Shown: in pieces, positions 32,286 through 35,738 of the stretch
How the letters are laid out: each line of letters opens with the position of its first letter
Numbering within the stretch: position 1 is the first letter of the stretch
Source of the DNA: Gammaproteobacteria bacterium
GTDB lineage: Bacteria > Pseudomonadota > Gammaproteobacteria > Pseudomonadales > Pseudohongiellaceae
Length of the DNA: 35,738 nt
Direction of reading: 5' to 3'
NCBI GenBank assembly: GCA_002730035.1
Contig: PBYU01000045.1
Location: 18,860-54,597 of the forward strand
The notes under the pieces: generated by a model
Told to the model about the DNA's origin: nothing
What the model saw: only the letters and a program-made list of their open reading frames with translations
The model's database searches: none
Made by a program: the position numbers and the translations under genes

Positions 32286-33494
32286 CTAGTTGTCTGCTTT
32301 CTGGACAAATGTGCGCACGGCGCCGCTGTGCATCAGCTCGGTAATTTGCTCATCACTGTAATCCAGTTGTTGCAGAATCTCCACGCTGTGTTCACCGAGT
32401 TCGGGGCCGGGTCTGTCGAACTGTTCACCTTGGGCATGGTTGGACAGGTTGATGGGTGAGCGCAATAGATCGATGTCGCCTAGTTGCTCATGATGTGCTT
32501 GCCTGGTCATCGACAGAAACTCGACCTGCTGGTCAGCGAAGGCTTCTTGTATGTTATTGATCGGTCCGCAGGGAATGCCCACGGCATTGAGCTTGTCCAC
32601 CAGCTCTTTAGTGGTGTGCTGACTGGTGAGGTGGTTGACCTTTCCCCACAACGCTTCGCGCTGTCGCAGCCGACCGTCCACGGTCTGGTAGGCGGCGTTG
32701 GCAGATAACTCCTCGGCCTGCATCGCATCACAGAAAGCCGCAAACATCTTATCGGTGCTGGCCGCCAGATTGACCAACCCGTCGGCGGTATCGAACACTC
32801 CCATGGGAGAGAGTGTCGGGTGATTATTGCCTTCCTGGGCGGCGACTTCGTCGCTCATCGTGTAGCGTGCCGCCTGAAAATCCAGTTTGCAAAGCATGGA
32901 TTCCAGCAGGGACGTGTGCACCCATTGTCCCTCGCCGCTTTGTTCGCGCTGCAACAGCGCCAACAAAATACCCTGGCCCAGGAACATACCTGCCGAGGTG
33001 TCGCTCACGGCGATGCCGGCTCGCATCGGTCCCCGATCTGGCTCGCCGGTAATCGACATCAGCCCGCTCATGCCCTGTATAACCTGGTCGACCGCAGGCC
33101 GTTTTGAGTAGGGCCCCTCCTGACCAAATCCGGAGATGCTGGCGTAGATTATGGCTGGATTGACTCGCTTGACTGCCTCGTAATCGACGCCGAGTCGGTG
33201 CTTCACATCGACACGAAAGTTTTCCACCACCACATCGGCCTGTTTGGCCAGATCGAAAAACACCTCCCGACCCGCGTCGGTCTTGAGATCAAGGCAGAGG
33301 CTGCGTTTATTGCGATGCAGGTTCTGCGAATCTGGCCCATGACGCTTGCCGGCAATATCGCCGACCGTAGGTGCCTCGATACGAATCACGTTAGCGCCCC
33401 AGTCGGCTAATAGGCGCACGGCGGTGGGGCCTGCTCTGGCGATACTCAGGTCCAGAACCGTATATTTGGCCAGGGGTAGTGCCGGCTGATCCAT
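32286..33494 (-). CDS. CaiB/BaiF-type (family III) CoA transferase
   Basis: This is a 402-residue cytoplasmic enzyme that moves CoA between acids through an aspartyl intermediate. Typical segments are YTVLDLSIARAGPTAVRLLA, DWGANVIRIEAP, NKRSLCLDLK, ASISGFGQEGPYSKRPAVDQ with the catalytic Asp136, and a C-terminal block starting SLLESMLCKLDFQAARY. Only about 400 residues, the normal length. ATG 33494 begins the operon with the enoyl-CoA hydratase 20 bases downstream. Its acid substrate is unknown; carnitine, bile acid, oxalate and aromatic-acid versions exist. A divergent promoter region of 180 bases separates it from the polysaccharide deacetylase-like gene. Confidence 0.93.
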   Translation of the reverse strand: MDQPALPLAKYTVLDLSIARAGPTAVRLLADWGANVIRIEAPTVGDIAGKRHGPDSQNLHRNKRSLCLDLKTDAGREVFFDLAKQADVVVENFRVDVKHRLGVDYEAVKRVNPAIIYASISGFGQEGPYSKRPAVDQVIQGMSGLMSITGEPDRGPMRAGIAVSDTSAGMFLGQGILLALLQREQSGEGQWVHTSLLESMLCKLDFQAARYTMSDEVAAQEGNNHPTLSPMGVFDTADGLVNLAASTDKMFAAFCDAMQAEELSANAAYQTVDGRLRQREALWGKVNHLTSQHTTKELVDKLNAVGIPCGPINNIQEAFADQQVEFLSMTRQAHHEQLGDIDLLRSPINLSNHAQGEQFDRPGPELGEHSVEILQQLDYSDEQITELMHSGAVRTFVQKADN

Positions 33495-33674
33495 TGAAGT
33501 TAAGTCTATTGATTGTCGGAAAGGGAAGAATAAAGGCCATCTTCACGCAAGTCCACGCAGGATACACAGCGAATTAGAGCAATCGAGTCGATCACCGGGG
33601 TACTAAAGCGGGTCGATTTGATGTATTTAGGTAGGGTTTACTACGCTCTTCCTTCTATCTATAAGGAGACCCTT

Positions 33675-34661
33675 ATGAAGCTCCGTCTCAGACACTGCAG
33701 CGATGCGTCCATCACCATGCCCAGGTTCATAATGGCACTGGTGCTGTTTATCAGCCCTGCTGCATTTGCCCAGAACACCACCGAACCCTGGAACTGGTCG
33801 GATGAGTATGTGTTTTCCCAGGTCAATCAGGTACGCGCAGGCAGAGACCTGACCCCAGATTCCTGGCCCGGTGGTGCGCGAGTCGCCGTGCTGCTTTCCT
33901 TCGATGTGGACAACGAGACGATCCAGGGCCTGCGCACGGGTGAGATCAATATCGGACCCTTATCACAAGGGCAGTATGGCTCGCGGGTGGCGCTGCCCCG
34001 GGTGGTAAGCCTGTTGGATGAGCAATCTATTCCTGCCACCTTTTTCTTCCCAGCCTGGAGTCTCAAGCTGTCGCCGGAACAGGCGGCATTAATACAACAA
34101 TCCGGTCGCCATGAGATTGGCGTGCATGGTTGGATCCACGAGATGAACACGGCACTCGATGGTGCTACCGAAGCGCGTCTGCTGCGCCAGGCCATAGACG
34201 AGATAGAAGCGATCTCTGGTGTGCGTCCGGTTGGTTTTCGCGCGCCGTCGTGGAATCACAGCGAGAACACCTTGCAGATCGTACGTGATCTGGGTTTGCT
34301 GTATGAGAGCTCCCTGATGCACGACGATCGACCCTATGAGCTCCTGCAGGATGGTGAGCCAACCGGTGTGGTCGAGCTGCCGGTGGAATGGATTCTGGAC
34401 GATGCCCCGCTATTCAATCCACTCGGTGCCCGCTACATGAACCCGCGGGACATCATGCAGGTGTGGATCGACGAATTCGATGCAGCCTGGGAAGAAGGCA
34501 CCCTGTTTCTACTAACCATGCACCCTCACATTATCGGGCACCGCTCACGGATGGTCGCCCTGCAAGGTTTAATCGAGCACATCAAGTCAAAGGACGACGT
34601 GTGGTTCGCCACCCATGAACAGGCCGCGCGCTATGTGCGCGAGCGAGCCAACCTGGATTGA
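33675..34661 (+). CDS. Exported polysaccharide deacetylase family protein (PuuE/allantoinase-like)
   Basis: This 328-residue NodB-fold enzyme has a signal peptide (cleavage after SPAAFAQ). Motifs are LLSFDVDNET (Asp77/Asp79), ATFFFPAW, HEIGVHGWIHEMN (His151, His155), RAPSWNHSENTL (189-200) and a C-terminal MHPHIIGHRSRM. This set matches the PuuE-like subgroup (deacetylase or cyclic amidase) more than peptidoglycan deacetylases. The start ATG 33675 has AAGGAG eight bases upstream; the frame is also open from 33618 but lacks a signal there. It is a single gene transcribed away from the CoA transferase operon. The substrate may be an acetylated sugar or an amide compound. Confidence 0.9.
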   Translation: MKLRLRHCSDASITMPRFIMALVLFISPAAFAQNTTEPWNWSDEYVFSQVNQVRAGRDLTPDSWPGGARVAVLLSFDVDNETIQGLRTGEINIGPLSQGQYGSRVALPRVVSLLDEQSIPATFFFPAWSLKLSPEQAALIQQSGRHEIGVHGWIHEMNTALDGATEARLLRQAIDEIEAISGVRPVGFRAPSWNHSENTLQIVRDLGLLYESSLMHDDRPYELLQDGEPTGVVELPVEWILDDAPLFNPLGARYMNPRDIMQVWIDEFDAAWEEGTLFLLTMHPHIIGHRSRMVALQGLIEHIKSKDDVWFATHEQAARYVRERANLD

Positions 34662-34768
34662 AGTTGCGAGTAGCCCGCATGCTTCATCTTGGGAAGGCGC
34701 TCAGCTCAGCAATGGCTTGAATTTTCAGTTTTTGACCCGATGTTTTCTGTGTAACCTCAGAGTGCACT

Positions 34769-35044
34769 ATGGATGATGCTTTAGGCCTGCAATACAGCAT
34801 AATCGGCGGACTACTGATCTTCGCCCTGCTGTCGGCAAAATTGGTCGCGTTTCTAAAAAAGCGCAAAAACAATGTTGTGCTATGGGCAACCATATTTGAA
34901 GGTATCTCTATGGGACTGGTAAATCTGGACCTGTACAAAGAGCCCGAAACCAGAATCGAGAAGAAGGCAAGGAGAGACGGAAAGGACACGTTGCCGAATG
35001 ATTTCATCGATACAGCATCTTTGCCTGAATCTAACGAGCACTGA
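34769..35044 (+). CDS. Small membrane protein (91 aa), unknown function
   Basis: I do not recognise this protein. It has one hydrophobic helix (about residues 8-28, YSIIGGLLIFALLSAKLVAF), a Lys/Arg-rich stop (LKKRKNN), a second weaker hydrophobic patch (VVLWATIFEGISMGLVNL) and a charged tail rich in Lys and Glu. The ribosome site is weak (GAG about nine bases before ATG). A 146-codon frame on the opposite strand overlaps it but has no plausible protein features. Probably a real small gene, with modest certainty. Confidence 0.5.
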   Translation: MDDALGLQYSIIGGLLIFALLSAKLVAFLKKRKNNVVLWATIFEGISMGLVNLDLYKEPETRIEKKARRDGKDTLPNDFIDTASLPESNEH

Positions 35045-35155
35045 GTCGAAATAGCCGGGAATTGGGTTGCGCACTCTGCTTCCTTTTTTATTTGTTTGAT
35101 ATGTGTAGGCTTCAAAATGTGCACACTAGGTATACGCCGGCAGCACTAAATCAAT

Positions 35156-35539
35156 TTATGTTCGGGGCTTAAAAAGTGGCTTATACGCATTTCTGTAGTA
35201 CCAAATACAATATAAGTTGATTACAGAAAATACTATGGCCAATGTTACCTGACCGCCTCCCAGTACTGCATGAAATAGTAAAATATTTGCCGAAACGGGA
35301 GCTAGCAATAGTGACCCAAGAGCACCAAAACGATTAAGGATTATACTGGCGCCTGCCACTAGAAATACTGCTGTGATAATTGGTAGAAAATAGCCGGCTT
35401 CTTGCATCGCTATCTGAAACTGCCTTCCACCGGACTCAGCTATAGGAGGCTCAAATCCGAACAGTCCAAGGTTCATTAGGCCGCTCGTGACTACGAGAAC
35501 TCCACAAAGAATTCTGACTATTTCAATCGTTCTAGGCAT
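35156..35539 (-). CDS. DoxX-like four-helix membrane protein
   Basis: This 127-residue protein has four predicted transmembrane helices (about 5-25, 48-65, 72-90, 97-114). The segment GYFLPIITAVFLVAGASIIL followed by a small loop and APVSANILLFHAVLGGG resembles the DoxX/YphA family, often linked to quinone or oxidative-stress functions at the inner membrane. Composition is more AT-rich than the enzyme genes nearby. The start ATG 35539 has only a weak ribosome site. It faces the small membrane protein gene at 34769 tail-to-tail. The specific role is unknown. Confidence 0.7.
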   Translation of the reverse strand: MPRTIEIVRILCGVLVVTSGLMNLGLFGFEPPIAESGGRQFQIAMQEAGYFLPIITAVFLVAGASIILNRFGALGSLLLAPVSANILLFHAVLGGGQVTLAIVFSVINLYCIWYYRNAYKPLFKPRT

Positions 35540-35608
35540 GAGCAGATAGTAACTCTAGGAGCATAACGCCCTTGTCTGGTTATTCTTGTGTCTTCTTTGA
35601 TTTGCTTG

Positions 35609-35737
35609 TTATGCGTCTTTCTCTATGACTTGAATGTTTAATCCTTCACTTTCGCTTGGTTCTTGAAAGAATTTGTTCACTTCGTTAAAAACAATTCTGG
35701 TATCAAATTTGGCTCGTTCAGGCTGTTCAATACGCCT
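35609..35737 (-). CDS. C-terminal end of a gene cut by the window edge
   Basis: On the minus strand an open frame enters from beyond the window and ends at a TAA (35609-35611). The visible 42 residues include EQPERAKFDTRIVFNEVNKF and end in NIQVIEKDA, with alternating hydrophobic residues like a closing beta strand. There is too little for identification. Confidence 0.45.
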   Translation of the reverse strand, partial: RRIEQPERAKFDTRIVFNEVNKFFQEPSESEGLNIQVIEKDA

Positions 35738-35738
35738 G

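Noticed and set aside
34684..35124. 146-codon frame on the minus strand
   Set aside because: It lies antisense to the 91-residue membrane protein gene and has no ribosome site, domain or natural composition.

Overview
The window looks like a chromosomal segment of an uncultured, free-living Gram-negative bacterium, most likely a marine-type gammaproteobacterium. The basis is a base composition near 50-55% GC, good Shine-Dalgarno sites, many Sec, Tat and lipoprotein export signals, and a gene mix (DUF6644-like membrane proteins, PQQ dehydrogenase, DUF1501/PSD1 pair, CaiB plus enoyl-CoA hydratase) that I associate with such genomes. Taxonomy is inference. I see no rRNA, tRNA, CRISPR array, origin or intact prophage.

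Layout. 1-1.5 kb (minus): a 50-residue membrane protein and two paralogous DUF6644-like membrane proteins. 1.6-4.9 kb (plus): a 20-bp inverted repeat, a frameshifted PhzF-family gene and an orphan molybdopterin large subunit of the xanthine/CO dehydrogenase family. 4.9-5.6 kb: a scar made of three broken pieces (a beta-rich gene fragment, the left end of an IS3-type element, the first part of a universal stress protein gene). 5.7-7.4 kb (minus): a three-gene exported module consisting of a 'CHEGNY' protein, a 41-residue membrane microprotein and an 'EPDWSF' protein. 7.6-9.9 kb: a family 4 glycosyltransferase and a poorly coding AT-richer stretch. 9.9-17.5 kb (plus): a second CHEGNY protein with a terminator, a sterol desaturase-like enzyme, and a tight four-gene run of exported enzymes (PQQ dehydrogenase, lipoprotein serine hydrolase, alpha/beta hydrolase, haloalkane dehalogenase-like enzyme). 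17.5-18.6 kb (minus): an exported peroxiredoxin-DsbD-alpha fusion whose catalytic codon is an in-frame TGA followed by a SECIS-like hairpin, so probably a selenoprotein. 18.7-22 kb (plus): a second copy of the three-gene module, an HTH-nucleotidyltransferase-like regulator behind a large palindrome, and an exported RraA-like protein. 22-33.5 kb (minus): DUF1501 and PSD1 cytochrome proteins, a B3-type metallo-hydrolase with Gln in the zinc site, gamma-glutamyltransferase, a Tat-exported epoxide hydrolase-like enzyme, a creatininase-like protein and a CaiB/enoyl-CoA hydratase operon. 33.6-35.7 kb: an exported polysaccharide deacetylase, two small membrane proteins and one gene cut by the window edge.

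Taken together, this is an accessory region dominated by periplasmic or outer-surface enzymes acting on halogenated, epoxide, ester, amide and alcohol groups, with a periplasmic thiol/selenol redox protein among them. The two strongest leads are the probable selenoprotein fusion and the duplicated three-gene module, which includes a microprotein family short enough to be missed by routine gene calling. A shared pathway for these enzymes is inference from co-location and shared export; nothing in the sequence fixes a substrate.
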